From: Pelagomonas calceolata
Taxonomy: Eukaryota; Sar; Pelagophyceae; Pelagomonadales; Pelagomonadaceae
DNA: 64,000 nucleotides
Reading direction: 5' to 3'
Assembly: GCA_918797485.1 (NCBI GenBank)
Contig: CAKKNE010000005.1
Span: forward strand, 4,092,001 to 4,156,000
Shown in pieces: positions 28,710-37,977 of this stretch (the first letter of the stretch is position 1; every line of letters begins with the position of its first letter). A model generated the notes under the pieces. The model did no database searches. It was not told where the DNA came from and was given only the letters and a program-made list of their open reading frames with translations. The position numbers and the translations under genes were made by a program.

Positions 28710-29145
28710 GGCGGCTCCGCGGCGCACCGAGCGGCAGCGAGAGGCTGAATCGGCGGTGGGCTGCCTCTACTCAGCCGCGGCGGCGGCGCAGCAATGGAAC
28801 GTCTTGGCAATGGTCAGTGGGCAGCGCGCGCGCTCCAGCGGAACCCGCGCGGCACGGACAGGGCAGGCCCAAAACAAATTTGCGAGCTCTACTGTGTTTC
28901 GGGTTTCAAACGCGGAGCGGCGCATCCCGTATTTCACATGCGAGCGCACGTGTGGATGCCTAACCGCAACGCCCGGAGGGCTGGGGTTGGTCTTTTTTTT
29001 CGTTGCGAGTTTTTGTGCCGCGCGGCGGGCGTGCAGCACTCGAATCCATCGTCGTGAAAGCGCCAATTCAACGGGGCCATATGTCCGCGAGAGTGCCCGC
29101 GTCCGTCCAACGGGTGTCGTCCGTTCTACGCGAAGATAGACTAGT
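28710..29145. other. Intergenic region
   Basis: 436 bp between two minus-strand genes. No gene or clear motif seen. Confidence 0.5.
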
Positions 29146-32100
29146 TTACACCCTCGGGCCGGCGACCAGCCCGATCGGCTCGTCGTCTGAGTCGTCCGAG
29201 CCCTCCGGCGGCGCCGCCGCCGCCTCTTCTCTAGCCGCTCGCGCCGCCGCCGTGGCCATCTCGGCGAGCGACGGCTTTCTTGATTCGGCCGGCGGCGCCG
29301 AGGCCGACGACGGCTCGGCCGCGGACGGCTGCACGGCGGGCTTGGACGGCTCGACGGCGGGCTCGGCGGCGGGCTTGGGCTCCTTCCGCCCCCGTTTCTT
29401 GGGCGGCAGCGCGGGCGCCTCCTCGGCGGGCGCCTCCTCGGCAGGCGGCAGCGCGGCCTCGGCGGCCGCGGGCTCCGCGACGGGCACAGGCTCGACCGCC
29501 ATGGCCACGACGTCCTCCTCGGGCGCCAGGACTTCCAAGTCGTCGGACGGCCACGCCTCGTCCACCGCCTCGTCCTCGCCGTCGTAGCGCACTAATAGCA
29601 ACATGCTGCGCCCGCGCCGGCACGTGATGCCCACCACACTACCATGGAACCACTTCTCGGCCCCCTCGTGCTTGTAGCGCCCGCGCACCCTAGCGCCCTT
29701 CTTGGGCGGCGCCGGCGGCAGCCGCAACGCTTCTAGAATTTCCACACCATCGTTTGACAGTAGGGGAAAGTCCTCCACCTCGACCGCCTCCTCCTCGACC
29801 TCGTCATCCTCCTCCACAAAAGGCGACGCCCAATCAAAAGCACCAGGAACAAAAACCGACCGCAGCTCCTCCCTCTTTACTCGTTCGCGGCCGTCGCCAT
29901 CGTCGAAGACCACATCGTACACGTCGCAGGCCGCGTCCATGGGGTTCGACGGCGTCGCGCAGCCCGGATACCACTCGAGAGCCTCGTCGTCACTCCAGGC
30001 GTCGTCGTGCCAGCCGCACAGCACTCGCGAGTTCTCGGCGAGTTTGCGCCGTGTCATCGTGGTCGTTTGGGACGCCTCTTCCACCGCATTCTTCGCGCGG
30101 CGCGCGGCTCGTAAAGCGGGCTCCGCGTGGTCCTCAATAAATTCGAGTAGGGCGGCCTCGAGCTCCTTGTTTACAGTACCGTATTTTTGGGCGTGCGCCC
30201 GCGTCTCTGTCACCAGACCTTCTAATTGCTTGGCTTGCTTGTCCTTCTCCGCCACGAGACTGCTCAGCTCGGCGGCGTAGCGCGCGACGACGGCCGCGCG
30301 CCGCGCTTCAATATCATCCGTCGAGGAGGACAACGTTGGCGACGGCGACGGCGACGGCGGCTCGACCTTGGCCTTGGCGGCGGGCGTGGCCGCCTCGGCC
30401 GCCGGCGCCGGCGCTGCCACGGCTTCAGCCATCGCGGGCGTGGCCGTCGCGGCCGCGGTCGGAGCGGCCGCCGGCGCCGGCGCTGCGTCCGCCATGGTCG
30501 CGTCCGCCGTCGTCGAGTCCGCCGCAGCAGCGGTCGACACAGGCCGCGGCAGCGCGCTCTCGCGGACCACGACGCGGTGCAAGGAAGCAATCAAAACCGG
30601 CACGAAGCCCTTGGCCGCAAGCAGCGCTTCGGACGCCGTATAATCACCAGGAGGATCTCTCTCGTAGTAGATGGCCACGACCTCATCAATTATGTGAGGG
30701 TAGTCCTCTAACAGTGAAATGAGGCCGCCCTCGCAGTCGGCGACTAACACTGTGGGAGCACCACCTAACAAATCCTCGACTTCGGACAGCGGCGCGCCCC
30801 TGACATCGACCTTACGCGACGCCGACGCATCAATAGTGCCCCACATCCAGGCTCGCGGGTGGTTCGGGTTGATGTCGCCCAGCCCAAATGCTACTTTGTC
30901 CTTGGAGGACACAACTCCTCTGATCACATCGAAGCGCGAACCGTGCCGCAGGCGATTCCTCAGTAACGGACCGTCTGACAACAACGCATTGGGCTCGACG
31001 ACGACGTGCGGCGCGTCAGAATCGACCATCTGCAGGTTCTGCTGGATCATCGTGCTCACCGCACCGATGCCGCCGCCCAATTCCAACACTCTAATGGATG
31101 GCTTCGTCTCATCCACTTCCACGCTCACCCCCTTCGCATCCACTTTTCCAGGAACCCGGCAGGTTCGAGGAATGATCTCGTTAAACAGCCAGCAGACGAC
31201 GAACTGCTCGAAGGCCTCGTGGTTTTCGTTCGTGACGTCGTTGCCATCAATGTTCTCGAGCAAGAACGAGGGCATGATGCCTCTACCTCTCGGGAATTTC
31301 CTCGTCCCGTCAAAGTCCGGGTGGAGCTGATGCAAGGCCGTGTTGAGTTTGAGGTGCGAGTCCGGCCGCGCCGAGGCCGGGCGGTTCTTCGGACCGATCA
31401 TCCGTCGGGTCTGGGACACGACGCGCGCGCGCTTCGCCGGTCGACTCGACGACGACGCCCTTGACCTGCGAGTCGCGTCGACGTTTCGATCTCTCGCGGG
31501 CGAGCGGTCTCCGGCGGTGCGCCGCGTCGACGGCGTCCAGCCATGGATACGGGCCAGCTTCACGCCATCGACGCGCCGCTCGAAAAAGGACGCCGTTTCA
31601 CGCACTTGACCGGTGCGCCTTCCATCGATATTTCCTTTCCAGATACCTTCTCCAGCGCCTCGACGTGCGCGTTGCCCCTCCGGCAAGACGCAAAGTGGCC
31701 ACAATGCGACTTGATCGAGTGCTGGGCGGCGTGCCAATTCCGGTGGACGTCGCCTCCTAAATCCCAGGTCGTCTCTTCGCATAACGCGCATCTTATAATA
31801 GAGCCCTCGACTACTAATTGGCGCTTCTCACTGCCATCGCTAGCAGTGAACCGATTGCCAATAACACCTTGACGAGAAGGCAGCTTGACCAAACCATCGA
31901 CCCTCAACCTTAACCAATCATCTGGCGCCATTTCTTTACTACACGCGAGGACCTCATCCGCACTTAACTCAATGCTCTCGACCTGCGTGCTCCGCACCTC
32001 AATCACGTCGCCCGTCGTCGTCTTCAAGTCGATCCAGGTGTGCGCGTTGCCCTTCGTGTAGACTTTGGACGCGACGCCGCGGACGTCGCCGTGCTTCAGG

Positions 32101-32411
32101 TGCGCGCCGACCTTCGGGGCCGCGGTAGGCGGGGCGCGCCGCTGCGGCGTCGGCCTTGGTCTAGGTCTTGGCACGGCTTTCGGCGTGCCCGCCGCGTCGC
32201 GCTTCCTAGGAGGAGGCTCCTCTGGTCCTGTCAAAGCAGCTAACAGGCGGTCCATGGACGTCGTGCCCGTCCTCAATAAAGCTTCCTTGCACGCTTGTTT
32301 GCCAAAGCCCATGGCTACCAAATCTTTCAAAGCGCGCTGCTGCGCCGCGCCGAGCTTGACGGAAGTGTCGAGCGGCGCCGTGCGCGCGGTGTTCGTGGGG
32401 ATGGAGGCCAT
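29146..32411 (-). CDS. UBA / FkbM-like methyltransferase / Tudor-like fusion protein
   Basis: Proposed exons 32411-31606 and 31465-29146 give 1041 residues. Residues ~20-65 are UBA-like (RALKDLVAMGFGKQACKEALL); ~205-250 hold a Cys/His cluster (CALC ... HRNWH ... HCGHFASC). Exon 2 begins with an NLS-like SRPAKRARVV. From ~330 it carries a Rossmann methyltransferase of FkbM type: VLELGGGIGAVSTMI, VVEPNA and VLVADCEGG. A coiled coil follows, then two Tudor-like barrels (VYDVVFDDGDGRERV; LLLVRYDGEDEAVDEAWPSDDLEVL) and a disordered acidic end. The join uses donor GTGCGT after GTCAA. If the donor is 5 bp earlier, the first part ends separately near 31313 and the methyltransferase is its own gene. 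Confidence 0.65.
31466..31602 (-). mobile_element. Introner-like insertion between the UBA and FkbM parts
   Basis: Flanks GTCAAGTG (31603-31610) and GTCAAGGG (31458-31465) match 7/8. The insertion contains GGCGCGTCGATGGCGTGAAG, the family core, and ends GACTCGCAG. Terminal repeats are decayed. Confidence 0.6.
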
Positions 32412-32827
32412 TTTTGCAGCGGTTTCTTGCTGGCGCTTGCAGTGGTTTCTTGCTGGCGCTCCTCCGAGAGCCCTGCGTTGCGCGTGCAACTACTCTGCGC
32501 GAGTGTTTCTGTCTGAGAGCTTGTGGCTCTGGAGAGCTTGGTGCTGCTCTCGGTGCAACGGGGCCGCTGGAAGTTGCTGCGCGGTACGGCACAGCAACGA
32601 TACGTCGCCGACGATTGTTTTACGTCCCCGAGCGTTCGATATCCGCCCGCGCGCCTGCAAAAAGTGCTCGTCGCAGCGTATTTCCGTTCGGGTTATGAAA
32701 TCTACGCGGATTTGTATTCGTCGTTCGGCACGTATCCGTCGTCCCGGGACGTCTGGCTGTCCTGCGAGGGGCAGCTGCGGGACACAGACGCCGCGCCGCG
32801 CGGACGCGGGCTCACACAAAACAGGTC
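32412..32827. other. Intergenic region
   Basis: 416 bp upstream of the fusion gene. No gene seen; contains the 23-bp tandem repeat. Confidence 0.5.
32416..32461. repeat. 23-bp tandem duplication
   Basis: GCAGCGGTTTCTTGCTGGCG plus three bases is repeated head-to-tail with two differences, directly 5' of the start codon at 32411 (minus-strand gene). Likely in the 5' UTR. Confidence 0.75.
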
Positions 32828-33400
32828 TTACACACCGTACGCCTCCGCGCAGAAGAGCACGCCCTCTTCGAACGAAGAAAAGACGGGGAACCGCTGGCGC
32901 CCGCCGCGAAACACTTTTCCCAAAGTCTGCTCCCGTTTTTTCAGGATGTACGTCTCGTTCGACCACCGCTCGTGGTGTTTGTCTCCTACCGCTTCGTTGC
33001 GCTTGGCGACGTTGCGCCTGATGTCCTTCAGGAACGGCACGACGAAGACGTAGGCCACGTCTGGTAGTGATGAGTGCTTGTCGAGGTGCGCCGACCCGAG
33101 CAGCACCGCGCACGCGTCGTACGCCAAGAGTAGGGCGCTGCTCCGATTCGCGCCCTCGAAATCATCAAAGTCCAGGAGCCTGCAGCCCAGGTACTTCGCG
33201 TCGTGGTGGCGGATGAAGTAGGTTTTACCGGCTCCGGTGTGCGAGTTGACCTTGAGCCGCAGGGGCTTGCGTTGTCGCTTCAATCGTTGGAGCTGGTCGG
33301 TGAGCTTTGTGTAGACGGGGTCCGAGACGTTGTAGGTGTAGTCTGCCTCGGCGGCGGCCGCGTGGCCTGCCAGCAGCAGCCAGCAGAGCAGTGGCAGCAT
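32828..33400 (-). CDS. Secreted P-loop-like protein, unknown
   Basis: 190 residues. MLPLLCWLLLAGHAAAAEA is a clear signal peptide. The mature part has KVNSHTGAGKTYFIRHH, a P-loop-like GxGKT (the first Gly/Ala of the Walker A is Ser), and then RLLDFDDFEGANRSSALLLAYDACAVLLGSAHL, which could hold an acidic Walker-B-like pair. This resembles small nucleotide kinase folds, but in a secreted protein that is unusual. Possible N-glycosylation sites are NVS, NRS and NET. Confidence 0.65.
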   Translation of the reverse strand: MLPLLCWLLLAGHAAAAEADYTYNVSDPVYTKLTDQLQRLKRQRKPLRLKVNSHTGAGKTYFIRHHDAKYLGCRLLDFDDFEGANRSSALLLAYDACAVLLGSAHLDKHSSLPDVAYVFVVPFLKDIRRNVAKRNEAVGDKHHERWSNETYILKKREQTLGKVFRGGRQRFPVFSSFEEGVLFCAEAYGV

Positions 33401-33536
33401 CCTTGGGGCTGCTATCGCTGCCCCCGCGCGTTCTATGGCGCGGTGTTACGTATTGATAGCCTCATCGTAGTATTACCATCGCTGCGCCATCTTGGGCCTC
33501 GCACCAGCATGCAAAATGCGAAAAATCGTGCCAAAC

Positions 33537-33556
33537 CTAGTGTGTCGACACACTAG
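33537..33556. promoter_or_regulatory. CTAG box, perfect palindrome
   Basis: CTAGTGTGTCGACACACTAG is a perfect 20-bp palindrome, followed by TCCGTAACA. 137 bp upstream of the start at 33400. Confidence 0.55.
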
Positions 33557-33685
33557 TCCGTAACATCGACTGATCGCGCCCACTCGTCCTACCGTACACA
33601 AAGAGTCCCCTTCGCGTGGAACACCGGTACGCCGCCGACGCGCGCGGGCGACGAGAGACTGGACGAGAACCTTACCCCCGGCCCC

Positions 33686-34948
33686 CTAGATCATCTCCTC
33701 CTCCTCGTCCTCCTCCTCCTCCACGACCTCCTCGAAGTCGCCGTCGACCTCCTCGAACAGGTCGTCGCTCTCCGCGTCCATGCGCGCGCGCTTCTCCTGC
33801 TCGCGCTTCTGCTGCTCCTTGAACGCGGCCTTGAGCTCTTCCGCGGTTTCCGGCTTCTTCTTCTTCTTCTCCTCCGCGGCCTTCTTGGCGTCCTCCGTGA
33901 AGTCCTTGCCGCCCGTGATCGTCGCTTTTTTGGCCTTCGTCTTTTTGGACCTTCGGTAGATGCCGAGCGTGTTGATGTCCTTCTTGATGTCTACTAGTTT
34001 GGCGTATGGTTTTTCATCACTGTCAAGCGACACAGTCCCCAGAAACTTGCCTAGGGCCTCGGTCGTCAACGCGCCCTTGTGGGCCAAGGCCTTCAACGTA
34101 GCTGAACCAGTGACGTTCCGGAAGTAGATCGCCCGGTGGTTCCCGGCCTCGAAGCTTCTTAGCTTAATAGCATCACCCAAATCATACCCTTCGAAGGGTA
34201 GTCTATGCTCGGCGGCGTCCATAGACACGAAGACCACTTGTGATTGATCTTCGGCGCTGGGACCTGTTCTACCTTTGCCGCCCCTCGCGTGGTGTCCCGC
34301 CAAGGCATGTAGCGCTTTCTCGACGGGCGCTTCCAGCGTGCCTCCTTGTAACACGAGCAAACACCGCGCCTTCGACCAGCACTTCTCCCTTAATAATTCA
34401 GTGTTCTTGGCCATAAACGGTCGCCGTAAGGCTAATAAGCGCAGTTCTCGGATGAGGTCGTACTCTGATCTAAAATACTGGGCGCCTATTTGTTCGACTG
34501 AGACCCCGTTCGACAGAAACACAACGGGATCGTCGGCGTGCTGCTTCTTGAGCTTCCAGCGCTGCGTTAACGTGTAGCCCTTACCGGGCAGCTGTGCTTT
34601 GCAGTCCACCACCCCAAAATTCATCTCCTTGTTCAGGCGATGCGCCACGGCCTCGACACTATCAGGTAACGGCTTCCTGCCATCTTGACACGCGACGGCC
34701 CAGACCTCGCCGCCGAAGAAGACTTTCCTTAACGCAGCTTCGTCGTTTACATCTAAGTCGACGAGGGGATTGGCGCCGCCGCCGCCCAGCGCCATGATCA
34801 CCGCGACGGCGGCCACCACAACGCCGCCCATTTTCATGAGGCCGCCGCCACCTTTTTTCTTCTTGGCCGGCGCAGCCGCGGTGGCGCCCCAGTCGTCGAC
34901 CGTGACCGGCGTCGCGGCTTTTTGCGCCGCTGCCTTCTTTTTCGCCAT
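33686..34948 (-). CDS. ER-type thioredoxin-like membrane protein
   Basis: 420 residues. A Lys-rich N-terminus, one membrane anchor (~38-56, GGVVVAAVAVIMALGGGG) and a lumenal thioredoxin-like region follow: RKVFFGGEVWAVACQDGRK, then FGVVDCKAQLPGKG and DPVVFLSNG. There is no CxxC redox motif, so it is not a classical disulfide isomerase. The C-terminus is charged, Lys-rich then very acidic (EEEEDEEEEMI). Resembles uncharacterised thioredoxin-fold ER proteins of protists. Function unknown. Confidence 0.65.
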   Translation of the reverse strand: MAKKKAAAQKAATPVTVDDWGATAAAPAKKKKGGGGLMKMGGVVVAAVAVIMALGGGGANPLVDLDVNDEAALRKVFFGGEVWAVACQDGRKPLPDSVEAVAHRLNKEMNFGVVDCKAQLPGKGYTLTQRWKLKKQHADDPVVFLSNGVSVEQIGAQYFRSEYDLIRELRLLALRRPFMAKNTELLREKCWSKARCLLVLQGGTLEAPVEKALHALAGHHARGGKGRTGPSAEDQSQVVFVSMDAAEHRLPFEGYDLGDAIKLRSFEAGNHRAIYFRNVTGSATLKALAHKGALTTEALGKFLGTVSLDSDEKPYAKLVDIKKDINTLGIYRRSKKTKAKKATITGGKDFTEDAKKAAEEKKKKKPETAEELKAAFKEQQKREQEKRARMDAESDDLFEEVDGDFEEVVEEEEDEEEEMI

Positions 34949-35320
34949 TGCTGTGCTTAATCAACTCTAGGCTGTGCTGCTGCAACTTTATGCCAGCGGT
35001 GATCGCAATGCACGCGCGCGCTGCGAGTGCAGCTCTGATCACTTGCGCAGTGAATAGCAGTTCTTAAGACAAGCCAGTGATGCGAGCGTGAGGCCTAGCG
35101 CTGTGAACGCGTGGTGCTGTGGAGGCTCACCAAAATCGCTAGCGGCCCGTAAAGACACTAGAAAACGGAACCCTGCGACGTAAACTAGCCGCCACCAGGA
35201 GAGACGTGCGCGCGCGAAACTGGGATATCCCGCCGACGGTAATCGTCCACGCACACTCATAACAAGGGTTCGGACGCGGCTCTACTCGTCGAAGACGCGG
35301 TCTCTGTAACAACAAGTACA
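34949..35320. other. Intergenic region
   Basis: 372 bp with the CTAG box at 35139-35161 and nothing else recognised. Confidence 0.5.
35139..35161. promoter_or_regulatory. CTAG box
   Basis: CTAGCGGCCCGTAAAGACA followed by CTAG, 191 bp upstream of the start at 34948. Confidence 0.55.
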
Positions 35321-36685
35321 TTACTCCTGAGGCATCCGCCCCCGCGGCGGCACCTCGTCGCCACCGCCAGGCAGTTCCAGCTCCAACAGCCCACACAACC
35401 GCTGCCGCGCCACGCCGTGGAACGCCGCGAGCGCCCGCAACCTTTCAGCAGCGTCGGTCCCGGCGTCCGCCCGCGTCGCGACGAGCATCGTGTTCTTCGC
35501 CGTGTGGTCGAGGGGCGCCCATTCCACCATCCTAGCTTCGTAGCCGACGCATTCCAGCGCCAAACACCGCATCGTATCTGTCACCGCCTCGGCGTGCCGG
35601 TCCGCGAGAATACCATGATGCAGGATCGCCTGCAGCGCGGGATCCGCCTCAGAACCCTTGCGGTGCCGCTCGAGCTGGGGCCTTAATTGCTTGTGGCAGC
35701 ACGGCGCGGCGACGATCGCCCGCGCGCCGCCGAGGACCGCGGCATGCAAAGCGTCGTCCGTGGCCGTGTCGCACGCATGTAACGCGACGACGACGTCCAC
35801 CTTTCCTTGAGGTGCGATGTCGCCCGCCATGAACGACAATCCAGCATCGTCGCGACACGCCCAATTACAAGCGTCGACGAGCTCGCGCCGCCGCTCGACG
35901 CCGACGACGTCCAGCGCCGCCTGACTCTTCTTCTTCAGCAACTCGTGCGCCGCGAAGGTCAGGTAGCCCTTGCCGCAGCCCTCGTCGACCAGACGGATTG
36001 AATCGGAAGCATACAAATCCGTCTTGGAGAGCGTATGATCTAAAAGCTCGGCGAACCTCAAGATCTGCTTGCGTTTCCTTTCCATGCCCGGCCGCGCCTT
36101 GCCCGCGGCGTTCGTCACGTTGAGCGCCACCAAGAAGTCGTCGCTGACGACGCGCTTTTTAGTGCGGTCATGTGAAGCCGTCTTCTTGGCCGGGGCGCAG
36201 CTTGTAGATGTCAAAGAGCCTTTTGTGAGGTCGTAGCGCGTGGCGCCGACCGTCGCCTTCGCGTGCGCGCCGCCCGTCAAAGCGTGCGCGACGGCCTTGC
36301 GCGCGGACCATTTCTTGGGCGGCAGCAGGTCGCCATCAGTACCTTCGGCGCCGTCGTCGCCCTGAAACGCGTGGTTGCGCTGGAGGTCGCAGGCGCCTCT
36401 CCTCTTATAGGTGAGCTGGAGCAGCCGCTTGTTCTTCAGTTCCACCACGCGGCCGCTCACGCGCTTGAACATGGCGTCAGCTTCTCCCCTATTGACGCGT
36501 AGGTCTATAACAGCGTCCGTTTCGAGCGCTGCGGCGACGACGTCGGCGAGGGCTTCCGCGTCGGTCTCGGAGATGAGTTCGGCGGCCGTGACGGTTATTG
36601 CGCGGCGCGGTGCTTTTGGGTGTAGTGCGCTGTGGGGCTGCAGCGCGCAGCACGTCGCGGCGACGACCAGGAGGAGCCGCGGCAT
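35321..36685 (-). CDS. SAM-dependent methyltransferase (Methyltransf_32-like), organelle-targeted
   Basis: 454 residues. MPRLLLVVAATCCALQPHSALHPKAPRR looks like a signal peptide plus transit-like stretch, so plastid or endomembrane import is likely. The catalytic part has RLVDEGCGKGYLTFAAHELL (SAM loop, ~236-255), VVGVERR, the acidic VVVALHACDTATDDALH and APCCHKQLRPQL. The PCCHKQ string is characteristic of the Methyltransf_32 group (GSTCD/METTL25-like). The substrate is unknown; related proteins are suspected RNA or protein methylases. Confidence 0.82.
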   Translation of the reverse strand: MPRLLLVVAATCCALQPHSALHPKAPRRAITVTAAELISETDAEALADVVAAALETDAVIDLRVNRGEADAMFKRVSGRVVELKNKRLLQLTYKRRGACDLQRNHAFQGDDGAEGTDGDLLPPKKWSARKAVAHALTGGAHAKATVGATRYDLTKGSLTSTSCAPAKKTASHDRTKKRVVSDDFLVALNVTNAAGKARPGMERKRKQILRFAELLDHTLSKTDLYASDSIRLVDEGCGKGYLTFAAHELLKKKSQAALDVVGVERRRELVDACNWACRDDAGLSFMAGDIAPQGKVDVVVALHACDTATDDALHAAVLGGARAIVAAPCCHKQLRPQLERHRKGSEADPALQAILHHGILADRHAEAVTDTMRCLALECVGYEARMVEWAPLDHTAKNTMLVATRADAGTDAAERLRALAAFHGVARQRLCGLLELELPGGGDEVPPRGRMPQE

Positions 36686-37031
36686 CGCTTCCTACAGGCC
36701 GCAGCAGTGTAGTGATATGTAATATCGTGCGCTAGCGATATATGCGTGTGCGTACGGCTCCCCAGAGCCAAAGGCGCCGTACTTTCTAGTATGTCTTACG
36801 GCCGCTAGCTCACCTTGCCTCCGCCGTAGCTTTTTAGGTGGATTCCAGCCTCAAGCGACCTCTGAAGATCCTACGCACGCCTCTGCGCCTCACACGCAGC
36901 AGTCTCAGCGCCAGTCACGCCGCCGCCGCGTCCATTTTACGGCGTCTACGGCAGCAATCAAGATCCACGCGTCGGGAACGCGCGACAGCCGCAAAGCCTC
37001 CACTACCACAAGATCCACCGCGAGACCAGCC
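36686..37031. other. Divergent promoter region
   Basis: 346 bp between two divergent genes, with the CTAG box at 36786-36808. Confidence 0.55.
36786..36808. promoter_or_regulatory. CTAG box
   Basis: CTAGTATGTCTTACGGCCG followed by CTAG. 101 bp upstream of the minus-strand start at 36685 and 224 bp upstream of the plus-strand start at 37032. Confidence 0.6.
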
Positions 37032-37961
37032 ATGGCCCAGCAGCCGAACCCCCACAACGCCCAGCTCGCGAACCTGGAGCCCGGCGAGGCCGCGACGACC
37101 GCCGTGACGATCCTCACCAAAGCGACCATAAACACCGCCAGGGCCCATCCCAAGATCACGGGCTCCTGGATGTTGGGACTGGCGCTCGTCGTCTTCGCGA
37201 CGGGCTTTCGCGTGTCGGACACAGTTGCCTCTCAATATGAGCAAGACGTCCAGGCCGCAGATCTGTCCGAACCGATCAGTCGGGCGGCCGCGCGCGTGCG
37301 CCGCGCGCGCAGTTTGCAACGAAGCGCCTCGGGCTGGTTCTCCTGCGACGACCGGTGTCAGTACCATAAATCAGAGGCGGAAACCGCGTCCAGAGAATTG
37401 GCCGACTTGAGAGCTAGGGAAGATGCTGGATTATCAGATGCGAAGCGAGGCGTGGGCGTCCTCAGCGAGTACGCCGTCGCGGAGGCTCGAGATTCGTTCT
37501 GGCGCGCCTTTGCCGGGGGCAAGTCCTTCGCGAAGCGGCAGTCGATGTGGGATCTACTTTTCTCGGGGTTGCGCTTTTCTGGTAGGAGAGATGAGTCGAC
37601 GGCGGCGGTCGTCATAAGGTGGCTCATCAACTTACTGTTCAACTTCACGCTCGGGTTATGTGGCGCATTGGGCGTTTTTCTATGGCGTTTGCGCGCGCTC
37701 GTGGCGTCGTACCAGCCGGGCCCGCTGCACGCTTTGGCGTTCACGCTGGCGGCGGCGCTCGCGGCGACGGCCATGGTCGCCACTTACTTATTTGCGATGT
37801 ACTTCTGCGCGGCGTCAGGGGTGGCGGCGGTGGGCGCGGCGGCCTCGGCCCAAGCTCGCATCGAGGCCGAGCGGCGCCGCGACCCGCGCTACCGCGTCCA
37901 GCAGCAGCAGCAGCCTCCGGGGGGTTTCGGCCAGCCGCGGTACCGGCCGCGCACCTACTAA
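37032..37961 (+). CDS. Multi-pass membrane protein, unknown
   Basis: 309 residues; the frame is open further upstream but this Met follows CCAGCC and is the first with good context. Hydrophobic segments lie at ~46-60, ~195-215 and ~232-270. Between the first two is a long charged, helical loop (~65-160) with one CDDRC pair. The tail has a Gln run and RYRPRTY. The ends and the Gly/Ala-rich helices suggest a transmembrane scaffold. No family is recognised. Confidence 0.7.
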   Translation: MAQQPNPHNAQLANLEPGEAATTAVTILTKATINTARAHPKITGSWMLGLALVVFATGFRVSDTVASQYEQDVQAADLSEPISRAAARVRRARSLQRSASGWFSCDDRCQYHKSEAETASRELADLRAREDAGLSDAKRGVGVLSEYAVAEARDSFWRAFAGGKSFAKRQSMWDLLFSGLRFSGRRDESTAAVVIRWLINLLFNFTLGLCGALGVFLWRLRALVASYQPGPLHALAFTLAAALAATAMVATYLFAMYFCAASGVAAVGAAASAQARIEAERRRDPRYRVQQQQQPPGGFGQPRYRPRTY

Positions 37962-37977
37962 GTTTACCACAATATAC

